This document shows, in pieces, positions 33,934 through 42,630 of a DNA stretch of 48,065 nt (positions are counted from its first letter, which is position 1; each line of letters starts with the position of its first letter). The DNA lies in contig NZ_WHJH01000054.1 in the NCBI RefSeq assembly GCF_011682145.1, positions 1-48,065 of the forward strand. Reading direction: 5' to 3'. The notes beneath the pieces are model-generated. The model worked only from the letters and a program-made list of their open reading frames with translations. It had not been told where the DNA came from and did not search any database. The translations under genes and the position numbers were made by a program. Source of the DNA: Massilia mucilaginosa. Its GTDB lineage: Bacteria > Pseudomonadota > Gammaproteobacteria > Burkholderiales > Burkholderiaceae_D.

Positions 33934-35115
33934 TCAGGCGGCGGCGGCCCTGGCTTTGCGCTTTTTAGGGCGGTGCAGTTTGATCCAGATCACCAGCCCG
34001 GTCACGAAGAACATCAGCGGGACGATGCCGAACAGGCTGATGAAGGTGCGTCCGGCCACGCCGAAGGCTTCGCCGGTATGCAGCGGGAACATCCAGCTCA
34101 ACAACCTGTCGCCGGCCGGCGCGCGCAGCGGGTCGACCGTGCGCAGCACCTTGCCGTCGCCGGCGTCGACCGAGACGCGGGTGGCACCGTCGCCGGCGCG
34201 CACTTCATCCGGCTGGCGCAGGCGGATTTCGTAGGGCTGGCCGGGCTTGGCCGGCATGGCCACGCGCGAGACGCGCGCCTGCGGAAACTGCGCCTGGGCG
34301 GCCGCCATCGCATCATGCGGCGCGATCGGCGCCGCATCCGGCGCGCTGCGGTTGACCGCCTTGCCGTTCGGGGCCAGCGTGGCGACCGCACCGACCACCG
34401 GCAGCACCCACTGCGGCATATTGAAGTACACGCCCGATACCGCCAGCACCAGCAGCACCGGCGCGGCAAAAAAGCCGCCGGCGCGGTGCAGCTGGAAGTT
34501 AAAGCGCGGCCAGTTGCCGCCATGGCGCACCGTCAGCGCGCCCCTGATGGCGGACGCCGTCATGCGCGGCCACCACAGTACGATGCCGGTCAGGGAGAGC
34601 AGCAGCAGCGCCACGCCGGTCACGCCGATCACGGTCTTGCCGGTGTCGCCGGCCACCAGGTAGCGGTGAATGTGGAACAGGGTCGACATCAGCTGCGGGC
34701 GCGAGAGGCCGAAGCCGCCCCAGGTGCGCTCGCCGGTGACAAGCAGGGTGGCCGGGTCCAGCATCACCTGGCGCGACACGGCCACGTTCCAGGTCGAGGC
34801 CTGCTGTTTGGGATCGCGGTACCACGCCACGAACACGTCGCCGGCGCGCTCGGGCAGCATCAGCTGGCTGGGGCGCCCGTACAGCGGATCGGCCAGCAGG
34901 CGCTCGATGGCCGCCTGCACGGTGGCGGGCGCCACGCGAATCGGGCTGCCTTGCGCCAGGCCGGGCGGCGGCGCCACTTGCAGCAGGGTGGGATTGAGCA
35001 GCACATCGAGTTCGTGCATCCACGCCAGCGCGCTGCCGGTCAGCCCCAGCACGACCAGGATGGTCCCGAAAATCAGTCCGGCCCACAGATGGATAAAGCG
35101 GATGAGGGGTTTCAT
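33934..35115 (-). CDS. PepSY-associated TM helix protein (PiuB/FoxB-like)
   Basis: The product has 393 residues with four main transmembrane helices (about 10-34, 155-180, 205-228, 350-375). Family marks are IRFIHLWAGLIFGTILVVLG at the start, HIHRYLVAG before helix 2, FNFQLHRAGGFF, and WMFPLHTGEAFGVAGR near the end. PepSY proteins such as PiuB and FoxB act in siderophore-iron use, probably as inner-membrane reductases of the ferric complex. It is divergent from a siderophore receptor across a 127-bp region that contains a Fur-like site, which supports an iron role. Confidence 0.9.
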   Translation of the reverse strand: MKPLIRFIHLWAGLIFGTILVVLGLTGSALAWMHELDVLLNPTLLQVAPPPGLAQGSPIRVAPATVQAAIERLLADPLYGRPSQLMLPERAGDVFVAWYRDPKQQASTWNVAVSRQVMLDPATLLVTGERTWGGFGLSRPQLMSTLFHIHRYLVAGDTGKTVIGVTGVALLLLSLTGIVLWWPRMTASAIRGALTVRHGGNWPRFNFQLHRAGGFFAAPVLLVLAVSGVYFNMPQWVLPVVGAVATLAPNGKAVNRSAPDAAPIAPHDAMAAAQAQFPQARVSRVAMPAKPGQPYEIRLRQPDEVRAGDGATRVSVDAGDGKVLRTVDPLRAPAGDRLLSWMFPLHTGEAFGVAGRTFISLFGIVPLMFFVTGLVIWIKLHRPKKRKARAAAA

Positions 35116-35172
35116 GGTGCGGAGCAATCGAAGGCGGGGCGGATCATTTTAATGCGTCTTGAATAATTGAAT

Positions 35173-35191
35173 GGGAATAGTTATCATTCAC
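35173..35191. promoter_or_regulatory. Fur-box-like site
   Basis: GGGAATAGTTATCATTCAC matches the 19-bp Fur consensus GATAATGATAATCATTATC at 12 positions, including the core TATCATT half. It lies between the divergent PepSY gene and TonB receptor gene, 51 bp before the receptor start, where Fur with iron would block both promoters. Confidence 0.65.
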
Positions 35192-35242
35192 ATTGTACCG
35201 CGAACGTCAACATCTCTGTCCCACCATCAAGGATTCCCCTGT

Positions 35243-37372
35243 ATGCCCCACCTTTCGCCCCTTTCCCGCGCGGTTGCGCTCGCTTGCCTGTCCGTGTCCA
35301 CGGTCCACGCACAGACCCCCGACGAGGCGGCGCAGCCTTCCAGCACGGTGGTGGTGACCGCCACCCGCGGCGCCAAGTCGGTGGACAAGATCCCGGGCGC
35401 GATTTCCGTCATCAGCCAGCAGGAGCTGGCCTCGCAATACCTGATCGCCGACGACCCGTCGCAGGCGCTGGCGACCTACGTGCCGGGCTACGCGCCGAGC
35501 CGCCAGAAAATGACCTCGGCCGGCGAATCGCTGCGCGGGCGCCAGCCCTTGATCCTGCTCGACGGCATACCGCAATCGAACCCGCTGCGCGCCGGCTCGC
35601 GCGAAGGCTACTTTGCCGACAGCGCCATCATCGAGCGCATCGAAGTCATCAACGGCGCCTCCGCCATGCAGGGCATGGGCGCGACCGGCGGCATTATCAA
35701 CTACATCACCAAAAGCGCGCGCGCCGACGGCACCACGCATGGTTTGAATGTGCGCGCATCAAGCCAGCTGCGCTCCGATAACCTGGACTGGAAGAGCGGC
35801 TACCACGTCACCCACAAGGACGGCGGCTTCGACCTGCTGGCCTACGTCGGCATGCAGCGGCGCGGCATGGGCTACGACGGCGATGGCCGGCGCCTCGGCA
35901 TCGACAACGTCCAGGGCGACACCCTCGACAGCCGTGGCGACGACCTGTTCTTCAAGATCGGTCAGCGCTTCGGCGCGCAGCGCATCCAATTGAGCCTGAA
36001 CCGCTTCAAGCTGCGCGGCGAGGGCGACTACAAGAACGCGCCGGGCGTGGTGGCGGCCGGGGTGCCGACGACATCGCAGCCGGGGCGCTCGCCGGGCGCG
36101 CCGCCGAAGAACAAGGTGCGCAGCGCCAGTCTCGATTACCGCCACGACGAGCTGTTCGGCGGCGCCTTCAGCGCGCAGCTGTTCAGCCACGATTTCGAAG
36201 CGCTGTACGGCGCCACGCCGGCATCGACCTTCCAGGACGTGCGCCTGGCGCCCATCGGCGCGCTGTACGACCAGTCGCAGATCGTGGCCGACAAGCGCGG
36301 CGCGCGCATGACCTGGGTGCGTCCCGACCTGCTGCTCAAGGGCCTGGAAATGACGGTCGGTCTCGATCTTTTGCGCGACAACACCCTGCAGCGCCTGGCC
36401 ACGACCGGCCGCACCTGGGTCCCGCAGCTGCAGTTCGCGTCAAACGCGCCGTTCGCGCAGCTCGAATACGACATTGGCCCGCTCACTGTGCGCGGCGGCG
36501 TGCGCCACGAGCAGGCCAAATTGACGGTCGACACCTACACCACCCTGGCGGCCTACGGTAACAGGCAGGTGCGGGGCGGCGAGACCGAGTTTTCCAAATC
36601 AGTCAAGAACATCGGCGCGGTGTGGCGCTTTGCGCCGCAGTGGTCGGCGTTCGTCGGCAGCTCCGAAGGCTTCGGCCTGCCCGACGTCGGCCTGGTGCTG
36701 CGCGGCGTGAACACGGCGGGCAAATCGGTGGCGACCCTGATCGACCTGAAGCCGATCGTCACCCGCAACAACGAAGTGGGCGTCAACTGGCGCGGCGCGA
36801 GCGGGCAGGTGGGCGTGTCGCGCTACGACTCGCGCTCGAAGCTGGGCAGCGTACTGCGCGTGAGCGCGGCCGGTATCGGCTCGGTCGAACGGGTGCCGAC
36901 GGTGGTCAAGGGCTGGGAAGTGTCGGGCGACTGGCGCCCGGTGAAAACGCTGTCGGTATTCGGCAGCTACGCCGTCACCGACGGCAAGACGGCGGCCACC
37001 CAGGGCGCGCCGCTCGACCTGTCGCTGCCGGCGCGTGCGCAGGGCCCGGACAAGGGCGTCATCGGCGCCAACTGGCAGTGGGCACCCAAGGCCCGGTTGC
37101 GCGTGCAGGCGGCGCATTTGCGCGACCGCGACATCAACCTCGGGCGCAAGGCCGGCACCAGCAATCTGGAAGAGCACTTCAGGGGTTATACGCTGGCCGA
37201 CATGGCCGTCACGTTCGACAGCGCCTACGGGCGTTTTGGGGTGAGCCTGGAGAATGTGTTCGACAAACAGTACGTGGGCTACTACTCGCAGTCGACGGCG
37301 GCGCTGGACGCGGCCGGGACCTATGCGGGCCGGGGGCGCACCCTGGCGCTGAGCTGGAACCGCACCTGGTAA
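35243..37372 (+). CDS. TonB-dependent siderophore receptor
   Basis: The product has 709 residues with a signal peptide ending VHA (about residue 23). The plug contains TVVVTATRGAKSVDKIPGAI, QPLILLDGIPQSNPLR and IIERIEVINGASAMQGMGAT with GGIINYITK. The barrel ends in LALSWNRTW with a C-terminal aromatic residue. The short N-terminus before the TonB box means no sigma-regulator signalling domain. The Fur-like site upstream and the divergent PepSY gene indicate ferric siderophore uptake; the siderophore is unknown. AAGGA lies nine bases before ATG 35243. Confidence 0.93.
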   Translation: MPHLSPLSRAVALACLSVSTVHAQTPDEAAQPSSTVVVTATRGAKSVDKIPGAISVISQQELASQYLIADDPSQALATYVPGYAPSRQKMTSAGESLRGRQPLILLDGIPQSNPLRAGSREGYFADSAIIERIEVINGASAMQGMGATGGIINYITKSARADGTTHGLNVRASSQLRSDNLDWKSGYHVTHKDGGFDLLAYVGMQRRGMGYDGDGRRLGIDNVQGDTLDSRGDDLFFKIGQRFGAQRIQLSLNRFKLRGEGDYKNAPGVVAAGVPTTSQPGRSPGAPPKNKVRSASLDYRHDELFGGAFSAQLFSHDFEALYGATPASTFQDVRLAPIGALYDQSQIVADKRGARMTWVRPDLLLKGLEMTVGLDLLRDNTLQRLATTGRTWVPQLQFASNAPFAQLEYDIGPLTVRGGVRHEQAKLTVDTYTTLAAYGNRQVRGGETEFSKSVKNIGAVWRFAPQWSAFVGSSEGFGLPDVGLVLRGVNTAGKSVATLIDLKPIVTRNNEVGVNWRGASGQVGVSRYDSRSKLGSVLRVSAAGIGSVERVPTVVKGWEVSGDWRPVKTLSVFGSYAVTDGKTAATQGAPLDLSLPARAQGPDKGVIGANWQWAPKARLRVQAAHLRDRDINLGRKAGTSNLEEHFRGYTLADMAVTFDSAYGRFGVSLENVFDKQYVGYYSQSTAALDAAGTYAGRGRTLALSWNRTW

Positions 37373-37379
37373 AGCTTGG

Positions 37380-37422
37380 CGCCGCGAGGCCGTGCCGCCG
37401 GTAGCGGCACGGCCTCGCGGCG
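37380..37422. terminator. Bidirectional hairpin terminator
   Basis: A perfect 19-bp stem (37380-37398 with 37404-37422) with a 5-nt loop CGGTA lies between the convergent TonB receptor (stop 37372) and glycerophosphodiesterase (stop 37436) genes. The stem is very GC-rich and there is no long U tract. Confidence 0.75.
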
Positions 37423-37435
37423 CGGCCTCGCATGT

Positions 37436-38596
37436 TTACTTCTTGAACTGATCCACCGCGGCGCGGCCGACAGCCGGATCGTCGGTGAAGAAGCCGTCGA
37501 TGCCGGCCTTGAGGAAGGCCGTGATTTCGGCCGCGCCGTTACCGCGCTGGCTCGGCGAGGTCACGTCGCCGCGGCGCATGCTCGTCGGCAGGAACGGGTT
37601 TTCCGGACGCAGCGTCCAGGTGTGCACTTTCAGGCCGGCGGCGCGCGCATCGGCGACAAAGCTGGTCGGCGTGCCCAGTTCATTGGCGGCCGTGCGCGCA
37701 ATGATCACGTCCTTGTACGGCGAGACCGCGTCGGCGTAGGTGGCGATTTCTTTCAGGCCGGCCGGGGTGATCATGTCCTTGTAGGTGCTCTTGCTGCCGG
37801 CGGCGACAAAATCGTAAGGCGTATTGCGCGGCGCGCCGTTCGGCGCCGGCGGGTTGGCCGGATTGTCGATCAGCTGCACGATGCGCATGTCGGTCAGCTT
37901 GCGCAGTTCCTTCAGGTTGGCCACTTCGAACGATTGCAGGAACACCGCCGCTTGCTTGCCGCGGTAGCCGTTGGCCACCAGCAAATCGACCAGGCGCTTT
38001 TCGAGCGGCAGGCCGATCTTCTGGAAGTAGGTCGGGTGCTTGGTCTCGGGGTAGATGCCGATGGTCTTGTTGCGGGCGCTGCTTTCCTTTTTCACGAGGT
38101 CGACCACTTCCTGCAGGGTCGGCACCTCGAACTGGCCGTCGTAGGCGGCGTTGAGCGGGCGGTTGGCCGGAATGCGTTCCTTGGCGCGCAGGGTTTTCAG
38201 TTCGGCCAGGGTGAAGTCTTCCGTGAACCAGCCGGTGACGGGAATGCCGTCGATGGTCTTGGTCACCTTGCGGGGCGCGAATTGCGGCAGGGCGGAGACG
38301 TTGGTCGTGCCCGAGATTTCATTCTCGTGGCGCGCCACCAGCACGCCATCCTTGGTGGCGACCAGGTCCGGCTCGACGATGTCGGCGCCATCTTCGATCG
38401 CTTTCTGGTACGCGGCCAGGGTGTGTTCCGGACGCAGGGCCGAGGCGCCGCGGTGCGCGGTGACGGTCGGCTGCGGCGGCCAGCTGGTGCCCGGATTTTG
38501 CAGGTCGGGGGCATCAGCGCCGCCGCAAGCGGTCATCAGGACCGCAACGCTGGCGGCGCACATCAGGGACAGGGTGGTACGGGACGCGTGGTACAT
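37436..38596 (-). CDS. glpQ: Glycerophosphodiester phosphodiesterase (lipoprotein)
   Basis: The product has 386 residues with a lipoprotein-like signal (VLMTAC, Cys24). Catalytic motifs are VTAHRGASALRPEHTLAAYQ (His48), GADIVEPDLVATKDGVLVARHE and, near the C-terminus, the TWTLRPENPF strand and DGFFTDDPAVG. It should hydrolyse glycerophosphodiesters to glycerol-3-phosphate and an alcohol in the periplasm, as GlpQ does. CGGAG precedes ATG 38596; upstream in-frame starts would hide the signal peptide. It is divergent from the M4 protease. Confidence 0.9.
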   Translation of the reverse strand: MYHASRTTLSLMCAASVAVLMTACGGADAPDLQNPGTSWPPQPTVTAHRGASALRPEHTLAAYQKAIEDGADIVEPDLVATKDGVLVARHENEISGTTNVSALPQFAPRKVTKTIDGIPVTGWFTEDFTLAELKTLRAKERIPANRPLNAAYDGQFEVPTLQEVVDLVKKESSARNKTIGIYPETKHPTYFQKIGLPLEKRLVDLLVANGYRGKQAAVFLQSFEVANLKELRKLTDMRIVQLIDNPANPPAPNGAPRNTPYDFVAAGSKSTYKDMITPAGLKEIATYADAVSPYKDVIIARTAANELGTPTSFVADARAAGLKVHTWTLRPENPFLPTSMRRGDVTSPSQRGNGAAEITAFLKAGIDGFFTDDPAVGRAAVDQFKK

Positions 38597-38802
38597 CGCA
38601 ACAGACTCCGATTGGGTTGGGAAAAACGTTAGCACTGCCAAAACGCAGAGAGTAGCAAGCTTGCATGACCGTACGATGACTGGGCGTGCAACAAATTCCG
38701 GCCTGTCTTTGCGTTTGAGCAAATTCTTCATGGTGTTCTGCTGTGACAATCGATGTCGCCCGCGCCGTTTCTGGTGCAAGACCTTGAACCTGGAGATGCC
38801 TG

Positions 38803-40557
38803 ATGACAATTCGCCCGACCTTGCTGGCTGTCGCGATCAGCGCCTTTCACCTGGCGGGCGCCTGCGCGCCGCCGCTGATGAACGGTCCGCTGGCGCCGAA
38901 CGCGGCCGCGCTGACGGCGCAACTGCTGCCCCAGTTAAGCGCCCAGCGGGCGCGCCAGGGGCTCGCTGGCGACCATCATTTCCTGGTCGCCAGCCAGCAT
39001 CCTGGCGTACAGGGTAGCACGGTGGTACGCGCCCACCATACCTACAAAGGCGTGCGCGTGTTCGGTTCGGAATCGGTGCTGCTGCTCGACGCCGCCAGCA
39101 GGATCGTGCGCGAATCGGTCGCGGAGCGGCGCCTGCAGCTGGGGCGTGAAAACGCCGGTCAGCCCGGTGCGGCCAAGACCGGATTTTCCGTGCTGCCGGC
39201 ACTGTCGGCGGCGCACGCCATCACCCTGGCGCTGCGCTCGGTGCGCGCCGGCGCCGTGGCCGAGATCCCGCCCACGGCCGAACTGATCATCTATCCGCTG
39301 GTCTGGAGCGAGCGCCTGCCGGCTGCGCTGGGCAAGCCCGACGATGCCCTCAACGCGCTCGACATGACGGACGTGGTGGTCGGCTACGAGCTGGCCTGGC
39401 TGGTCGCCACGCGCCTGCGCGCCGGGCCGCAGCCGGTGTATCACGACACCGTGGTCAGCGCCCGCAGCGGACGCGTGCTGGCGCAGTGGAGCATGCTGCA
39501 AAGCGCCACCGGCAAGGGCAAGAGCCAGTACAACGGCGAGGTGCCGCTGAGCACCAGCGATGACGGCGCCGGCTTTCGGATGGTCGATCCGCTGCGCGCC
39601 AAAGGCGGCAGGTTCGGCGGGCTGGCGGTCACCAATGCCGATCACGGCACCAGGGCCGGCGACCTGTTCACCAACAGCAGCAACAACTGGGGCGATGGCA
39701 AGCAATACCTGGCCGGCGGCAGCACCACCGACGCCAACGGCCAGACCGCGGCGGTGAACGCCATGTGGGGCCTGGCCAACACCTACGACATGCTGAAAAA
39801 CGTGCTGGGCTGGCATGCGCTGGACGGGCAGGACACGGCCACCTACATCGCCGCCCACGTCAACACCGCCTACGACAACGCCTACTACAGCGATACCTGC
39901 AAGTGCATGTTCATCGGCGACGGCTCGACCTTCAACAGCCTGGGCGCGCTCGACGTGGTCGGCCACGAAATGGGGCACGGCGTGACCGACGCCACCTCGC
40001 GCCTGGTGTACGCCGGCGAGTCGGGCGCTCTGAACGAATCGTCGTCCGACATCACCGGCGAAGTGGTGGAAGCGTATGCGCGCGCCGGCAAGGGCGGCGC
40101 GCTGATTCCGGCCGAGGGCAACGACTGGATGATCGGCAAGGAAATCAGCAAAACCGGCACGCCTCTGCGCTACATGATTCGCCCGAGCAAGGACGGCACC
40201 AGTCCGGATGCCTGGTCGGCCAGGCTGCGGCGGCTGGACGTGCACTACAGCAGCGGCCCGAACAACCGCATGTTCTATTTCCTGGCGCAGGGATCGAACG
40301 CGGACCCGGCCAGCGAGGCCCACAGCACCTTCCTGACCGGCACGCCGCGCGCGATGAGCGGCATCGGCCTCGACAAGGCGTACCGGATCTGGTTCAACGC
40401 CGCCACCACGCGCTTCACGTCGAGCACCGACTACAAGGATGCGCGCGCCAAGGTGCTGGCCGCGGCCGAGGAATTGTATGGCAAGGACAGCAAGGAGGCG
40501 GTGGCGGTGCAGCGCGCCTACGCGGCCGTGAATGTGGGCGCGGACCGGAACGAGTAA
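38803..40557 (+). CDS. M4 family (thermolysin-like) metallopeptidase
   Basis: The product has 584 residues with a signal peptide followed by a propeptide of about 230 residues (FTP-like segment YKGVRVFGSESVLLL). The catalytic domain has the zinc motif HEMGH (388-392), the third ligand Glu412 in GALNESSSDITGE and the catalytic His481 in DVHYSSGPNN. It is a secreted zinc endopeptidase that probably cleaves itself to mature. GGAG precedes ATG 38803. Confidence 0.93.
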   Translation: MTIRPTLLAVAISAFHLAGACAPPLMNGPLAPNAAALTAQLLPQLSAQRARQGLAGDHHFLVASQHPGVQGSTVVRAHHTYKGVRVFGSESVLLLDAASRIVRESVAERRLQLGRENAGQPGAAKTGFSVLPALSAAHAITLALRSVRAGAVAEIPPTAELIIYPLVWSERLPAALGKPDDALNALDMTDVVVGYELAWLVATRLRAGPQPVYHDTVVSARSGRVLAQWSMLQSATGKGKSQYNGEVPLSTSDDGAGFRMVDPLRAKGGRFGGLAVTNADHGTRAGDLFTNSSNNWGDGKQYLAGGSTTDANGQTAAVNAMWGLANTYDMLKNVLGWHALDGQDTATYIAAHVNTAYDNAYYSDTCKCMFIGDGSTFNSLGALDVVGHEMGHGVTDATSRLVYAGESGALNESSSDITGEVVEAYARAGKGGALIPAEGNDWMIGKEISKTGTPLRYMIRPSKDGTSPDAWSARLRRLDVHYSSGPNNRMFYFLAQGSNADPASEAHSTFLTGTPRAMSGIGLDKAYRIWFNAATTRFTSSTDYKDARAKVLAAAEELYGKDSKEAVAVQRAYAAVNVGADRNE

Positions 40558-40655
40558 TGGCATTCAGCTAATGATTCTTGCTGGAAAAGTGTGTGCGTTC
40601 GGAACTATTTTACAGGCAGCATAAAGTGCGTGCGGAAATCCGGTTTAGAATCGAC

Positions 40656-40700
40656 GGGCACGCCGGATGACTCCGGTTTGCCCGTTTTCTTGTTCTGTTT
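40656..40700 (+). terminator. Hairpin followed by a T-rich tract
   Basis: GGGCA-cg-CCGGA, loop TGAC, TCCGG-tt-TGCCC forms a 10-bp stem with one 2x2 internal loop (40656-40683), followed by GTTTTCTTGTTCTGTTT. It could be the intrinsic terminator of the M4 protease gene (stop 40557). As it ends only 13-30 nt before the next start codon, it could instead sit in that gene's leader and act as an attenuator. Confidence 0.55.
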
Positions 40701-40713
40701 CCCGGAGTCCCCC

Positions 40714-41850
40714 ATGTCTGCCATACCGCGTCTGTTTCAGCTCAGTCTGCTATCAAGTCTCCTCGCCACTTTCCTGATCCCGAGCGCCGCCCAGGCCGCG
40801 CCTGCTTACTCTGTCCAGACGCTCGGCACGCTTGGCGGCACCAGCGGCGACGTGCGCGCCATCAACAACAGCGGTTCGGTGGTGGGTTACTCGCTCAACA
40901 GCGACAATATCAGCAGCGCCTACCTGTCGCGCGGCGGAACCATGCAGAGCCTCAGTCCCGACCGCGCGACGCGCAGCTTTGCCAGCGGTATCAACGATGC
41001 CGGCGTGGCGGCGGGGCAGGTGCTCAATGGCAGCGGCGAGTCGCGCGCAGTCACCTTTGACGGCGGCAGGATCGCGTCGCTCGGCACCCTCGGCGGACGC
41101 AACAGCTTCGCCACGGGCATCAACAGTGCCGGCCAGGTGAGCGGCAGCGCCGACCGCGCCGATGGTACCCAGGCCGCTTTCCGCTTCATGCCGGACGGCC
41201 GCATGCAGGACCTCGGCAGCCTGGGCGGCGCCGGCAGCATGGGCACCGACATCAACGCCAGCGGCATGGTGGTGGGACGGGCCGACCTGGCCAGCGGCTA
41301 TCACGCCTTCCTCGATGACGGCAAAGGGATGACCGACCTGGGCACCCTGGGCGGCAATTACAGCGAGGCCCACCGGATCAACGACAGCGGCGCGGTGGTA
41401 GGATCCTCGTACCTGGCGGGCGACGCCAGCGTGCATGCGTTTGTATTCGAGAATGGGGTGATGAACGACCTGAGCACCTTGGGCGGCGTCAACAGCTACA
41501 GCTACGGCATCAATAATGCCGGGCAGGCGGTGGGAAGTTCCGAGATCGCCGGCGGCAAGGCGCTGCATGCGTTCTTGTATTCGGATGGCCAGATGTTCGA
41601 CCTTAACGCGCTGGTCGGACCCGGCTTCGGCTGGACCCTGAACTACGCGGCCGACATCAACGACCTGGGCCAGATCACCGCGCACGGCTGCAACAGCCTG
41701 GGTGCGTGCCGCGGATTCCTGCTGACCCTGGACGATGGTTCGGTGGCGGTGCCGGAGCCGGGCACGCCGGCCCTGATGCTGCTTGGCGCCGGCCTGATGC
41801 TGCTAGGCGCGCGGCGCGGACGGCGCCTGCGCGCCATCGGCCGCAACTAA
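40714..41850 (+). CDS. PEP-CTERM sorted protein with HAF repeats
   Basis: The product has 378 residues with a signal peptide ending AQA (about residue 28). The mature part is a series of HAF repeats: LGTLGG or LGSLGG followed by a stretch with A-x-x-I-N-x-(S/A)-G-x-(V/A)-V-G, about six copies, which suggests a beta-propeller. It ends with VPEPGTPALMLL, a hydrophobic helix and a basic tail, the PEP-CTERM signal recognised by exosortase. It is processed at the inner membrane and exported, often with exopolysaccharide. No exosortase gene is in the window. Confidence 0.92.
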   Translation: MSAIPRLFQLSLLSSLLATFLIPSAAQAAPAYSVQTLGTLGGTSGDVRAINNSGSVVGYSLNSDNISSAYLSRGGTMQSLSPDRATRSFASGINDAGVAAGQVLNGSGESRAVTFDGGRIASLGTLGGRNSFATGINSAGQVSGSADRADGTQAAFRFMPDGRMQDLGSLGGAGSMGTDINASGMVVGRADLASGYHAFLDDGKGMTDLGTLGGNYSEAHRINDSGAVVGSSYLAGDASVHAFVFENGVMNDLSTLGGVNSYSYGINNAGQAVGSSEIAGGKALHAFLYSDGQMFDLNALVGPGFGWTLNYAADINDLGQITAHGCNSLGACRGFLLTLDDGSVAVPEPGTPALMLLGAGLMLLGARRGRRLRAIGRN

Positions 41851-41862
41851 TCAGTACGGGGA

Positions 41863-42594
41863 TTATTCGCCGATCAAGGGGAATGGGTTGATTGGCGTGC
41901 CTTTCCACCATTTCTTTTCGGCAGTCAGTTCAACCACGGCAAAGTGCAGGTGGGGGGCGTTCGGGTCCGAATTGCCGGTCACGCCGACGTAGCCGACCAG
42001 ATCGCCGCGCTTGAGGTCCATGCCTTCTTTCACGCCATCGGCGTAGCGGTCCAGGTGCGCGTAGTAGTACGCGTACTTTTCGCTTGGATCGAACTGGTAC
42101 ACCGTCAGGCCGCCCGGCTTGCTGTTAAACAACTTCACCAGCTTGCCATCGGCCACCGCCAGCACCTTGGTGCCCTTCGGCGCCATGATGTCGAGCGCTT
42201 CGTGGTGGCGGTCGGCGCCGCGCGGCTGGTCGAAATTGTCGCGCAGGTCGGCCAGCTTGATGCCTTCCACCGGCAGCAACAGCTTGGCGCCGGCCGCAGC
42301 CCCGCTGGCGCCCGCCGTGGCGACCGCGCCATTCACGGCCGGCAGGGCCACCTCGCTCATGCCGGGACGCAGCGGCAGGTCGAGTTCGGTCAGATCGGTG
42401 CTGACCACCGGGGCGCCCGGCAGGTCCGCGCTCGGCAGCGACACCCCGGTCGCGGCCGGTACGGCGGCGGCGACGACCGGGGCGGCAGGCGCCACCACGA
42501 CCACATCGGCCGGCTTGGGCACGGCGCGCAGGTAGACGAACAGGGAGCCGGCGCCGAGCACCAGGCCGGCCAGGAAAGTCAGAAGCCATTTCAT
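41863..42594 (-). CDS. M23 family peptidase (LytM-like), membrane-anchored
   Basis: The product has 243 residues with one N-terminal transmembrane anchor, a 75-residue Ala/Pro/Val-rich linker and a C-terminal M23 domain: NFDQPRGADRHHEALDIMAP (His and Asp zinc ligands), KYAYYYAHLDRYADGV and NAPHLHFAVVELT (His-x-His). It probably cuts peptide cross-links of peptidoglycan in the periplasm. It lies 36 bp downstream of the L,D-transpeptidase gene on the same strand, so cell-wall remodelling is the likely shared role. Confidence 0.92.
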   Translation of the reverse strand: MKWLLTFLAGLVLGAGSLFVYLRAVPKPADVVVVAPAAPVVAAAVPAATGVSLPSADLPGAPVVSTDLTELDLPLRPGMSEVALPAVNGAVATAGASGAAAGAKLLLPVEGIKLADLRDNFDQPRGADRHHEALDIMAPKGTKVLAVADGKLVKLFNSKPGGLTVYQFDPSEKYAYYYAHLDRYADGVKEGMDLKRGDLVGYVGVTGNSDPNAPHLHFAVVELTAEKKWWKGTPINPFPLIGE

Positions 42595-42630
42595 AAGATT
42601 ATCCTTTTTCGTTGTGAGGGTGATTCTTCA

